Source: Magnetospirillum sp.
Lineage (GTDB): Bacteria > Pseudomonadota > Alphaproteobacteria > Rhodospirillales > Magnetospirillaceae
Assembly: GCA_024707145.1 (NCBI GenBank)
Contig: JANQAI010000003.1
Coordinates: 1 to 64,000, forward strand
Direction of reading: 5' to 3'
Length of the DNA stretch: 64,000 nucleotides
The notes beneath the pieces were generated by a model. That model had not been told where the DNA came from. It worked only from the letters and a program-made list of their open reading frames with translations, and did no database searches. Below are positions 29,652 to 37,601 of the stretch, piece by piece (within the stretch, counting starts at the first letter, position 1; each line of letters opens with the position of its first letter). The translations under genes and the position numbers were made by a program.

Positions 29652-29721
29652 CCGGCCATCGGTGGCCCCTCGGGTCAAGCCCGAGGGTGACGGCAAAAAA
29701 CAGAGCGATTCAGCCTAAACT
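29652..29721. repeat. Copy of a dispersed repeat also found at 47561-47638
   Basis: The stretch CCGGCCATC..CCCTCGGG..CCCGAGGGTGACGGCAA..AGCGATTCAGCC matches 47561-47638 closely, with a few substitutions. It contains the hairpin CCCTCGGGTCAAGCCCGAGGG. It ends at the cobT stop codon. Confidence 0.7.
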
Positions 29722-30730
29722 ACCCCGCCGCCACGCCGGCCTCGGCGAAGGTCGCCATGCCGGTATGGCAGGCCAGGGCGCCTTTGACGATGCCCACCGC
29801 CAGGGCGGCACCCGAGGCCTCGCCCAGGCGCATGCCCAGCGACAGCAGGGGCTCCTTGCCCAGGGCGTCGAGCAGGCGGCGGTGGCCCGGTTCAGCCGAG
29901 ACGTGGGCGACCACGCAATGGTCCAGCGCGCCCTTGCAGGCGGCCTCCAGCGGCGCGGCGGCGGCGGTGCAGACATAGCCGTCGAGCAGCACCGGCACCC
30001 GCTTCAGCCGGGCCGCCAGCACGGCGCCGGCCATGGCGGCCAATTCGCGCCCGCCCAGGCGGCGCAGGATCTCCAGCGGCGGCTGGCCCTTGTGCCGGGC
30101 CATGCCGGCGGCCACCACCTCGGTCTTGCGGGTCAGGCCGGCCCCGTCCACGCCGGTGCCCTTGCCGGTCCACAGCGCGGCGTCGCCGCCGAACAGGGCG
30201 CCGGCGATGGCCGCCGCCGGGGTGGTGTTGCCGATGCCCATCTCACCCACCACCAGCAGGTCGGTGTCGTCGGGGACAGAGTCCATGCCGGCGCGGAAGG
30301 CGGCGGCGAAATCGGCCTCGTCCATGGCCGGTGCCTGGGTGAAGTCGGCGGTGGGACGGTCGAGGTCGAGGGCGACCACCGCCAGTTCGGTGCCGAAGGT
30401 CCGGCACAGCTGGTTGATGGCGGCACCGCCATGCTCGAAATTCTTCACCATCTGAACGGTGACCTCGGCGGGAAAGGCCGACACGCCCAGGGCGGCGACG
30501 CCGTGGTTGCCGGCGAAGACGCGGGCGCGCGGGCGGTCCAGGCGCGGCGGATGACGGCCCTGCCAGCCAGCCAGCCAGCGCGACAATTCCTCCAGCCGTC
30601 CCAACGCACCCGGCGGCTTGGTCAACTGCGGATCGCGGGCCGACCAAGCGGCCACGGCGGCCTGGTCTTCGGCGGGCAGGTCGGACAGCAGGGCCTGGAT
30701 GTCTGCGACACTAGAAATGGAGGTATTCAA
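29720..30730 (-). CDS. cobT: Nicotinate-nucleotide-dimethylbenzimidazole phosphoribosyltransferase
   Basis: The enzyme makes alpha-ribazole phosphate, the lower ligand precursor of cobalamin. Recognisable parts are DPQLTKPPGALGRLEEL, FAGNHGVAALGVSAFP and GEMGIGNTTPAAAIA, and the C-terminal GMRLGEASGAALA with the catalytic-glutamate region. TTG at 30730 is the likely start, because GGGGAGAGG lies just upstream; a TTG at 30745 lies ahead of that site. It is divergent from cobS with 78 bp between, a shared promoter region. I saw no cobalamin riboswitch there. Confidence 0.93.
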   Translation of the reverse strand: MNTSISSVADIQALLSDLPAEDQAAVAAWSARDPQLTKPPGALGRLEELSRWLAGWQGRHPPRLDRPRARVFAGNHGVAALGVSAFPAEVTVQMVKNFEHGGAAINQLCRTFGTELAVVALDLDRPTADFTQAPAMDEADFAAAFRAGMDSVPDDTDLLVVGEMGIGNTTPAAAIAGALFGGDAALWTGKGTGVDGAGLTRKTEVVAAGMARHKGQPPLEILRRLGGRELAAMAGAVLAARLKRVPVLLDGYVCTAAAAPLEAACKGALDHCVVAHVSAEPGHRRLLDALGKEPLLSLGMRLGEASGAALAVGIVKGALACHTGMATFAEAGVAAG

Positions 30731-30808
30731 AAGACCTCTCCCCAATATATTGCGCGAGTGCGGGGAATGGTCCTATAACCCATCCGGCTTCCAAAATCAT
30801 CATCGGCA

Positions 30809-31600
30809 ATGACCAGCGATACACCGACCACCGACGAGCTTCCGCCGCCGCCCCCTTCGGTGCTGGCGGACCTGCATCTGGCCGCCGCCTTCCTGACCCG
30901 CCTGCCCCTGCCCGACTGCGGCGTGGTGGCACCGGGCGGGCTGGCGCGGTCCATGCGCCTGTTCCCCCTGGTGGGCGCCGGCATCGGCGCCGCCGCCGGC
31001 TTGGTGTTCCTGCTCGCCGATGCGGTGCTGCCCGACCTGGCGGCGGCACTGCTGGCGGTGCTGGCCGGGGTGCTGCTGACCGGAGCGCTGCACGAGGACG
31101 GGCTGGCCGACACCGCCGACGGCCTGGGCGCCCGGGGCGGCCGCGAACGCCGGCTGGAGGTCATGCGCGATTCCCGCACCGGCGCCTATGGCGTACTGGC
31201 CCTGCTCTTCACCGTCGGCCTGCGCGCCGCCGCCCTGGCGGAGGCGCCCACCGGCCTGGCCGGCCTGGGTGCGCTGGTGGCCGCCGCGGCATGGTCGCGG
31301 GCCCTGATCCCGGCGGCCATGCAGGTAATGGCCCCCGCCCGCACCGACGGCCTGGGACACGGCGCCGGGGTGCCCGACGCCTCGGTGGCCGCCGCCGCCG
31401 CGGTGGTCGGCATCGTACTGGCCTTCGCCGGGCTGGGGCTGGCCGCGCCGCCGGCGGTGCTGGCCGGCCTGGCCGGAGCGCTGGCGGTGGTGGCGGTGGC
31501 GCGGCGTGCCCTCGGCGGCTATACCGGCGACGTGCTGGGCGGCGTGCAGCAGGCGGCGGAAGCCGCCGTGCTGCTGGCGGCGGCCGGAGTTTGGGCATGA
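30809..31600 (+). CDS. cobS: Adenosylcobinamide-GDP ribazoletransferase (cobalamin synthase)
   Basis: This integral membrane enzyme joins adenosylcobinamide-GDP with alpha-ribazole, the step after CobT. It has several Ala/Leu-rich helices and the family motif GALHEDGLADTADGLG (near residue 95) followed by RLEVMRDSRTGAYG. GYTGDVLGGVQQ near the C terminus is also conserved. Length 263 aa is normal. Its stop overlaps the ATG of the next gene by four bases. Confidence 0.95.
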   Translation: MTSDTPTTDELPPPPPSVLADLHLAAAFLTRLPLPDCGVVAPGGLARSMRLFPLVGAGIGAAAGLVFLLADAVLPDLAAALLAVLAGVLLTGALHEDGLADTADGLGARGGRERRLEVMRDSRTGAYGVLALLFTVGLRAAALAEAPTGLAGLGALVAAAAWSRALIPAAMQVMAPARTDGLGHGAGVPDASVAAAAAVVGIVLAFAGLGLAAPPAVLAGLAGALAVVAVARRALGGYTGDVLGGVQQAAEAAVLLAAAGVWA

Positions 31601-32205
31601 GCGCGCGCGACACCCGCTGGTGGCTGGTCCGCCACGCCCCGGTCCCCTGCCCCCACGGCCGCATCACCGGCCAGTTGGACGTCAGCTGCGACACTTCGGA
31701 CGACGAGGATTTCCAGCAACTGGCCCGGCGCATCCCCGCCAACGCGGCGCTGGTGGAAAGCGGCCTGATCCGCTGCCGCCAGACCGCCGGGGCGCTGGAG
31801 GCCGCCGGCCTGCTGCTGCCGCCCCCGGTCATCGAGCCCGATCTGGCCGAACAGAATTTCGGTCGCTGGCAGGGCCGGAGCTGGATGGAACTGGAAGCGG
31901 CCAAGGACCCGGACCTGGGCGCCTTCTGGCAGGACCCGGCCGAGACCGCGCCGCCCGAAGGCGAGAGCTTCGCCGTGCTCTGCGCCCGCGTGCGCCGGGC
32001 GCTGTCCCGGCTGTCCGATCAGTTTCCCGGCCGCGACGTCGTCGCCATCGTCCATGCCGGCACCATCCGCGCCGCGCTGGCCATGGCGCTGGGGCTGGAG
32101 CCGGCCCAGGCGCTGCGCTTTTCCATCCAGCCGCTGTCGTTGACCCGCATCGGCGGCACCCAGGACGGCTGGCGGGTGGATTGCGTCAACGTGACCGCGG
32201 TCTGA
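31597..32205 (+). CDS. Histidine phosphatase-family protein, CobC-like
   Basis: LVRHAPV near residue 11 is the phosphohistidine RHG/RHA-type motif, and IVHAGTIRAAL near residue 150 supplies the second catalytic histidine. The 202-residue length fits. Coupled to cobS by a 4-bp overlap, it probably acts as the alpha-ribazole phosphatase (CobC) of cobalamin synthesis; the reaction is inferred from context. Confidence 0.82.
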   Translation: MSARDTRWWLVRHAPVPCPHGRITGQLDVSCDTSDDEDFQQLARRIPANAALVESGLIRCRQTAGALEAAGLLLPPPVIEPDLAEQNFGRWQGRSWMELEAAKDPDLGAFWQDPAETAPPEGESFAVLCARVRRALSRLSDQFPGRDVVAIVHAGTIRAALAMALGLEPAQALRFSIQPLSLTRIGGTQDGWRVDCVNVTAV

Positions 32206-32214
32206 CCGGCTGGA

Positions 32215-32251
32215 GCATTTTGCGCCCTGACGCGTTCAGGGCGCAAAATGC
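32215..32251. terminator. Strong hairpin after the cobalamin genes
   Basis: GCATTTTGCGCCCTGA and TCAGGGCGCAAAATGC are a perfect 16-bp inverted repeat with a 5-nt loop, 10 bp after the stop at 32205. The 3' arm is not followed by a T run. The form is a common alphaproteobacterial repeat/terminator type. Confidence 0.6.
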
Positions 32252-32337
32252 GGCAAGCCCGCGCGGCGCTTGAGCGGCCCCTGAAAGGGGCGTCGCAGGC
32301 AGACTCTAAAGATGGTTCCGCGTAAGCGGAGACAGCT

Positions 32338-32670
32338 TCAGTGTCGGCGCCCGTCGTGACCGCACAAGTGGATCAGCCACCAATGGGCCAGGGCGCGCAG
32401 TTCGGCGCGATCGATGGTGGCGGTGCCGCGCAGCCAGTCCTGGTGCAGGCGGTAGATATGCGCCAGTTCGGGCTGGGAATCATCCTGCTCGTGGGCAAGA
32501 TGACGCGCCAGCGCCCGAATCAGGGCCTCAAGGGTACGGTCGACAATCGCGGGCGCCGCGCCGGTGGCCAGGCACACATCCAACTCGTTCAGCAGATCGA
32601 CGACTTCGCGGTGCTCGGCATCGGCTGCCGGATGGCCCGACTCGAAATCCTTTTGCCATTGTACCAGCAT
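32338..32670 (-). CDS. Short hemerythrin-like protein
   Basis: The 110-residue protein has VQWQKDFESGHPAADAEHREVV at its start (residues about 3-24), HLAHEQDD in the middle and a C-terminal HLCGHDGRRH, a histidine pattern of hemerythrin-like domains that is shorter than and different from the one at 21655-22083. AGGGGAGGGGG precedes the ATG. Oxygen or metal binding is inferred. Confidence 0.7.
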   Translation of the reverse strand: MLVQWQKDFESGHPAADAEHREVVDLLNELDVCLATGAAPAIVDRTLEALIRALARHLAHEQDDSQPELAHIYRLHQDWLRGTATIDRAELRALAHWWLIHLCGHDGRRH

Positions 32671-32783
32671 GGGCGCCCCCTCCCCTTGGTGGCGTGACTG
32701 CCCCAACAGGGTGCACGCATGCCCGTCCGCGTCCAACTGGGGCAAACGGATAGGGGGCCTATACGGCCGAGTATGTGCGCAAG

Positions 32784-33626
32784 TCAGGATTGCTCCGGCA
32801 CCAGCCAGTCCAGCCGGTGCGAACCCTCGCCCGGCGCCAGCACGCGAGCCAGCCAGGGCAGCAGCACGCCCAGCGCCTCGTCCAATTTCCACGGCGGATT
32901 GACCAGCACCAGGCCGGCCCCGTTCAGGCGGTCGGGCGCGTCGTCGCGGTGGATCATGACCTCGGCAACCAGCGCCTTGGACAGGCCCAGCATGGCCAGG
33001 TCGGCGTGGAAGCGGGCCACCGGCTCGCGCGCCTTGATGGGATACCACAGGCCGTACAGGCCGGTGGGCCAGCGTTTCAACGCCTGGGCCAGCCCCTTGC
33101 GCATCTGGGCGAACTCGTCCTTGACCTCGAAAGGCGGGTCGATGAGCACCAGCCCGCGCCGCTCGGGCACCGGCAGCATGGCCTTCAGCGCGGTATAGCC
33201 GTCCATGTGATGAACGCCCACCCGGGCGTCGGCGGCAAAGCGGCGGCGCAGGGCCGCGGCATCCTCGGGATGCAGCTCGCACAAGGCCAGCCGGTCGACG
33301 GGCCGGGCCAATGCAGCCGCCACCGCCGGGGAACCGGGGTAATGCAGCACGCCGCCGCCCGGATTGACCGCCTCGACCGCCCGCAGATAGGGCTCCAGTT
33401 CGGTGGGCGGATCAGGCTCGGCCAGAACCCGCCCGATGCCGTCGCGCCATTCGCCGGTTTTTTCCGCCTGGACCGAGGAAAGGTCGTAAGCGCCGATGCC
33501 GGCATGGGTGTCCACGTAGCGGAAGGCACCGTCCTTGCGCTTCAGCTGCTCGATAACCAAAGCGAGTATTGCGTGCTTCTGTACATCGGCAAAGTTGCCG
33601 GCGTGATAGGCATGGCGGTAATTCAT
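32784..33626 (-). CDS. rlmJ: 23S rRNA (adenine(2030)-N6)-methyltransferase
   Basis: The protein begins MNYRHAYHAGNFADVQKHA, diagnostic of RlmJ, and has the N6-adenine methyltransferase motif IDPPFEVKDEF (DPPF, near residue 163). SAM-binding sequence lies at YVDTHAGIGAYDL. It methylates A2030 of 23S rRNA. Length 280 aa is normal. Confidence 0.95.
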   Translation of the reverse strand: MNYRHAYHAGNFADVQKHAILALVIEQLKRKDGAFRYVDTHAGIGAYDLSSVQAEKTGEWRDGIGRVLAEPDPPTELEPYLRAVEAVNPGGGVLHYPGSPAVAAALARPVDRLALCELHPEDAAALRRRFAADARVGVHHMDGYTALKAMLPVPERRGLVLIDPPFEVKDEFAQMRKGLAQALKRWPTGLYGLWYPIKAREPVARFHADLAMLGLSKALVAEVMIHRDDAPDRLNGAGLVLVNPPWKLDEALGVLLPWLARVLAPGEGSHRLDWLVPEQS

Positions 33627-33890
33627 GGCGCATGGTTTTGGGTCAAATCGGGCTTCGGCGCAAGGGGCAACCGGGACGCACGGTTATTTGCCCGCAAAAC
33701 AATCCAACGGCAATGAATGAGATAGACTTATTACATCTAGGAACATGAATGTTATGCACACGGCGAGGCGCGATGATTGATTAATATTTAATCGTCGGTT
33801 AAGCCTTAATCTGGTATAGGAGATACCTGGAGAGGTCTGCGGCAGTAGGGCCGCCGCCTCCTTCCGCAGTTTCAGCCAACCCGGGGGGAT

Positions 33891-34415
33891 ATGGCACGGT
33901 CTGACGTTCACCTGACCGGCGTGGAACGCACCTTCGGCACTGACGAGATCATCGTCAGCAAGACCGATCCCAAGGGGCGCATCATCTACGCCAACGAGGT
34001 TTTCCTGCATATGGCGGGTTACACCGAGCGGGAAATCCTCGGCCAGCCGCACAGCATCATCCGCCATCCCTCCATGCCGCGCTGCGTGTTCAAGCTGCTC
34101 TGGGACACCATCCAGGACGGCAAGGAATGCTTCGCCTACGTGCTGAACCGCTCGAAGAACGGCGACCATTACTGGGTGCTGGCCCATGTGACCCCCACCT
34201 TCGACGCCCAGGGCGCCATCGTCAGCTATCATTCCAACCGCCGCAGCCCACGCCGCGACGCGGTGGCCAAGGCCGAGGCGCTATACCGCGAGTTGCTCGG
34301 CATCGAGGCCCGTGCCGACGACCGCAAGGTGGGAATGGAGGCCGGTTTCAAGGCCCTGGTGGACAAGTTGCAGGCGCTGGGAGTGCCCTACGATGAATTC
34401 GTCTTCGCTCTCTAA
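33891..34415 (+). CDS. PAS-domain sensor protein, Aer-like
   Basis: The 174-residue protein is a PAS domain (residues about 15-125) with Aer hallmarks: [20 protein letters not shown], then [13 protein letters not shown] and WVLAHVTP. These match the FAD-binding PAS of aerotaxis receptors. It ends with a short helix and has no membrane segment. Its 3' end overlaps the next gene, a chemoreceptor, by 23 bp, so the two probably form one signalling unit. A redox or oxygen-sensing role is inferred. Confidence 0.85.
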   Translation: MARSDVHLTGVERTFGTDEIIVSKTDPKGRIIYANEVFLHMAGYTEREILGQPHSIIRHPSMPRCVFKLLWDTIQDGKECFAYVLNRSKNGDHYWVLAHVTPTFDAQGAIVSYHSNRRSPRRDAVAKAEALYRELLGIEARADDRKVGMEAGFKALVDKLQALGVPYDEFVFAL

Positions 34416-35703
34416 GGCGCTGGGCGCGTCGATCCTGGCCGCCGCAGCCGGGCTCGTCCTAGTGGTGCTGGAACTGGCCGGCGGCGAGATGGGTCAGGCG
34501 GCGGTGGCCGCCTTGGTGCTGGTGGCCGGCCTTGCCGGGCTGACCTTCGTCGCCAAGGCGCGCGCCAACATCCACCGCGCCAACGCCATCCTGAACCAGG
34601 CGGCCAGCGGGCGCCTGGACGTGCGCGTGGTCGGCATCGCCGAGGGCGGTGTGCTGGGCGAGCTCGACCGCGCGGTCAACCGCCTGCTCGACCTCACCGA
34701 GGCCTTCACCAAAGAGGCCGACGCCGCCATGGCGAAGACCGCCGAGGGCCGTTATTTCCGCCATATCCTGCTGGAAGGCCTAGTGGGCGAGTTCTCGGAC
34801 CACGCCCGCTTGATCAATGACGCCCTGGTCGGGATGGAAAAGAAGAGCAAGGAATTCGTCACCGAGGCCACCGGCGTCGGCAACACCATCAAGCACATGA
34901 GCCAGGCGGTCGCCAGCACCGCCACCGAGCTGGAAGCCACCGCCCAGCAGATGAGCACCATCGCCCAGCAGACCAGCGAGCAATCGGCCACGGTGGCGCA
35001 GGCGGCGGGCAACGCCTCGTCCCACGTGGAAGGCGTGGCGGCGGCGGCCGAACAGGTGGCCGGCGGCATCCGCGAGGTGGCCAGCCGCATCCAGAACTCG
35101 GCCGACATGGCGCAGCAGACCGTGCGCGTCGCCAACGAGACCGACCAGGCCATCCATGGCCTGCTGGCGGCGGCGCAGAAGATCGGCGAGGTGGTCAACC
35201 TGATCACCGAGATCGCCAGCCAGACCAACCTGCTGGCGCTGAACGCCACCATCGAGGCGGCGCGCGCCGGCGAGGCCGGCAAGGGCTTCGCCGTGGTCGC
35301 CAACGAGGTCAAGCACCTGGCCAACCAGACCGCCAAGGCCACCGACGACATTTCCGCCCAGATCGACGGCATGCGCGAGGCGACCACCCATGCCGCCGAC
35401 GCCGTGCGCACCATCGCCGGCATGATCCGCGACATCAACGACAACTCCACCGGCATCGCCGCCGCCACCGAGCAGCAATCGGCCGCCGTGGCCGAGATCT
35501 GTCGCTCGATCCGCGACGTGGCCGCCAGCGTCCAGACCGTGGCCGGCACCATCGGCGAGGTCAGCCAAGTGGCCGGCACCGCCACCGAGGCCGCCAACCA
35601 GGTGCTGGTGGCCGCCGGCGACCTGGCCGCCCGCACGGTGGGTATGAACGACGACATCGACGCCTTCGTCGCCCGCGTCTGCACCGGCATCAGGAACCAG
35701 TAG
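34393..35703 (+). CDS. Methyl-accepting chemotaxis protein
   Basis: This 436-residue chemoreceptor has two closely spaced N-terminal membrane helices (about residues 8-50) and no periplasmic sensing domain. A HAMP-like stretch and the cytoplasmic signalling domain follow, with the hairpin tip [20 protein letters not shown] and [15 protein letters not shown]. It lacks a sensory domain of its own, so the overlapping PAS protein likely provides input. Confidence 0.9.
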   Translation: MNSSSLSKALGASILAAAAGLVLVVLELAGGEMGQAAVAALVLVAGLAGLTFVAKARANIHRANAILNQAASGRLDVRVVGIAEGGVLGELDRAVNRLLDLTEAFTKEADAAMAKTAEGRYFRHILLEGLVGEFSDHARLINDALVGMEKKSKEFVTEATGVGNTIKHMSQAVASTATELEATAQQMSTIAQQTSEQSATVAQAAGNASSHVEGVAAAAEQVAGGIREVASRIQNSADMAQQTVRVANETDQAIHGLLAAAQKIGEVVNLITEIASQTNLLALNATIEAARAGEAGKGFAVVANEVKHLANQTAKATDDISAQIDGMREATTHAADAVRTIAGMIRDINDNSTGIAAATEQQSAAVAEICRSIRDVAASVQTVAGTIGEVSQVAGTATEAANQVLVAAGDLAARTVGMNDDIDAFVARVCTGIRNQ

Positions 35704-35708
35704 CCGGG

Positions 35709-36224
35709 ATGGCGGTTCGCGTCGCCCTGCTGCGCGCGGTCAACGTGGGGGGCACCGGCGTCCTGGCCATGGACGATCTCTCCCGGTTGTGCGTCGAGAT
35801 CGGTCTGCGTTCGCCCCGTACCTATCTCGCCAGCGGCAACGTGGTGTTCGACAGCGACGATGGCGAGGCGGCGATCAAGACCGCGCTCGAACAAGGCTTG
35901 GCGCGCCACATGGGGACGCCGGTGGACGTGCTGATCCGCAACGCGGCGGAAATGGCCGCCGTGTTGGACGGCAATCCGTTTCCCGGCGCCGATCCCCGGC
36001 GCACCGTCGCCATTTTCCTGGATGCGCCGCCGCCGCCCGATCTGCTGGATGGCGTGACTGGCCGCCAGGGCGAGGAGATACGGCCGGGCCGGCGCGAAAT
36101 CTATGTCCATTACGGCGACGGCATGGCGCGCTCGCGGCTGCGCATCGCCGCTGCGGCCAAGGGCACGGCACGCAACATGAACACGGTGGCGCGGCTGTCC
36201 GCCATGGCGACGAGCCGGCCCTAG
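35709..36224 (+). CDS. DUF1697-family protein
   Basis: The 171-residue protein starts RVALLRAVNVGGTGVLAM, the family signature, and contains YLASGNVVF. The end ARNMNTVARLSAMA also matches (normally RNWNTV). Members are small cytosolic alpha/beta proteins of unknown function. It begins 5 bp after the chemoreceptor stop. Confidence 0.85.
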   Translation: MAVRVALLRAVNVGGTGVLAMDDLSRLCVEIGLRSPRTYLASGNVVFDSDDGEAAIKTALEQGLARHMGTPVDVLIRNAAEMAAVLDGNPFPGADPRRTVAIFLDAPPPPDLLDGVTGRQGEEIRPGRREIYVHYGDGMARSRLRIAAAAKGTARNMNTVARLSAMATSRP

Positions 36225-36285
36225 GGAAAGCCCTTGCACCGGCGTGGCGCGTTGCGGTAAAGCTACGTCCCTGACGGAGGATGTC

Positions 36286-36396
36286 ATGTCTGGTCGCTTG
36301 CCTATCGCCGACACGATCGCCGCCCCGGCTTCGGCCCGGGCGGGCGGGCACCTCGTCGTCACCACCAAAAAAACCGGCACCACCACCACCGCCTGA
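36286..36396 (+). CDS. Putative threonine-rich leader peptide upstream of asd
   Basis: The 36-codon frame starts at ATG 36286 with GGAGG five bases upstream. Its last eleven residues are TTKKTGTTTTA: seven threonine codons, all ACC, and two AAA lysine codons, right before the stop at 36394-36396. It is followed by mutually exclusive hairpins and then asd, the enzyme at the branch to threonine, methionine and lysine. This is the classic layout of an amino-acid attenuator leader such as thrL. A possible promoter (TTGCAC at 36234-36239 and TAAAGC about 18 bp on) lies just upstream. Confidence 0.7.
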   Translation: MSGRLPIADTIAAPASARAGGHLVVTTKKTGTTTTA

Positions 36397-36456
36397 GCGC
36401 GGGCCGGTTCGTCACGATTGCACGAAAAAGGCCCGCGGACGATGCCGCGGGCTTTT
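36333..36456 (+). promoter_or_regulatory. Putative transcription attenuator of asd
   Basis: Four segments can be drawn. Segment 1 GGCCCG (36333-36338, inside the leader) and segment 3 GGCCCGCG (36430-36437) can each pair with segment 2 CGCGGGCC (36398-36405), just after the leader stop. Segment 3/4, GCCCGCGG (36431-36438) with CCGCGGGC (36445-36452), extended by A:T pairs and ending in TTTT (36453-36456), is the terminator. Ribosome stalling at the Thr codons would free segment 2 to pair with 3 and allow read-through into asd at 36515. Seen in sequence; function is inferred. Confidence 0.65.
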
Positions 36457-36514
36457 CGCGTATAGGGGAAAGCGCTCGGGATCGGCGGGACCCGCAGACA
36501 ACGGAGAGCAGGAC

Positions 36515-37535
36515 ATGGGTTACAAGGTTGCGGTGATCGGCGCCACGGGCAATGTGGGCCGCGAGATGCTGAAGACGCTGGCCGAGCGCAATTTCCCCGC
36601 CGACGAGGTGGTGGCGCTGGCGTCGTCGCGCTCGGTGGGCAAGGAAGTGTCCTTCGGCGACGACAAGATCCTGAAGGTCCAGGACCTGGAGACGTACGAC
36701 TTCAAGGGCACCGACATTGCCCTGTCCTCGCCAGGCGCCAAGGTTTCAGCGCTGCACAGCCCGCGCGCCGCGGCCGCCGGCTGCGTGGTGGTGGACAACA
36801 CCTCGCACTTCCGCATGGACCCCGACATCCCGCTGGTGGTGCCCGAGGTGAACCCCGAGGCCATCGCCCAGTACACCAAGAAGGGCATCATCGCCAATCC
36901 CAACTGTTCCACCATCCAGATGGTAGTGGCGCTGAAGCCGCTGCATCGAGCTCGGCACCATCAAGCGCGTGGTGGTGTCCACCTACCAGTCGGTGTCGGG
37001 CGCCGGCAAGGATGGCATGGACGAGTTGTTCGAGCAGACCCGCGGCATCTACGTCAACGACCAGCGCGAACCGCAGAAGTTCCCCAAGCCCATCGCCTTC
37101 AACCTGATCCCGCAGATCGATGTCTTCATGGATGACGGCTCGACCAAGGAAGAATGGAAGATGGTGGTCGAGACCAAGAAGATTCTCGATCCCAAGATCA
37201 AGGTGAACGCCACCTGCGTGCGCGTCCCGGTGTTCGTCGGCCATTCCGAATCCATCAACGTGGAGTTCGACAGGCCGGTGTCGGTGGAGGCCGCCCACGA
37301 GGCCCTGGCCGCCGCCCCCGGCGTGGTGGTGATCGACCGCCGCGAGCCCGGCGGCTACATCACCCCCATCGAGTGCGTGGGCGAGGACGCCACCTTTGTC
37401 AGCCGCATCCGCCAGGACCCCACCATCGACAACGGCCTGTCGTTCTGGTGCGTGTCGGACAACCTGCGCAAGGGCGCCGCGCTGAACACGGTTCAGATCG
37501 CCGAAGTGCTGGTGCGCGACTACCTGAAGAAGTAA
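36515..37535 (+). CDS. asd: Aspartate-semialdehyde dehydrogenase (frameshifted)
   Basis: It makes aspartate semialdehyde, the common precursor of lysine, threonine and methionine. It starts MGYKVAVIGATGNVGREML, with NPNCSTIQMVVALKP holding the catalytic cysteine (near residue 133). The frame changes near 36,944-36,947 (one extra base beside a GAGCTC site) and continues TIKRVVVSTYQSVSGAG to the end, including the catalytic histidine region VFVGHSESINVEF. Corrected length about 339 aa. asd is essential in most bacteria because it feeds peptidoglycan synthesis, so a sequence error is more likely than a real mutation. Confidence 0.93.
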
Positions 37536-37558
37536 GGCCCGCCGGGCCTTCCGGCGGA

Positions 37559-37593
37559 AACGGCGGCGCTCGCGCGGGCGCCGCCGTTTTTTT
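37559..37593 (+). terminator. Rho-independent terminator of asd
   Basis: AACGGCGGCGC and GCGCCGCCGTT form an 11-bp stem with an 8-nt loop, followed by seven T, 24 bp after the asd stop. Confidence 0.9.
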
Positions 37594-37601
37594 GCCCGCG
37601 C

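Noticed and set aside
30731..30808. Cobalamin riboswitch between cobT and cobS
   Set aside because: The gap is only 78 bp and no B12-box-like sequence was found.
36281..37135. Asd with an extended N terminus starting at 36281
   Set aside because: The extension is Pro/Arg-rich nonsense across the attenuator; ATG 36515 begins the normal Rossmann sequence and has a ribosome site.
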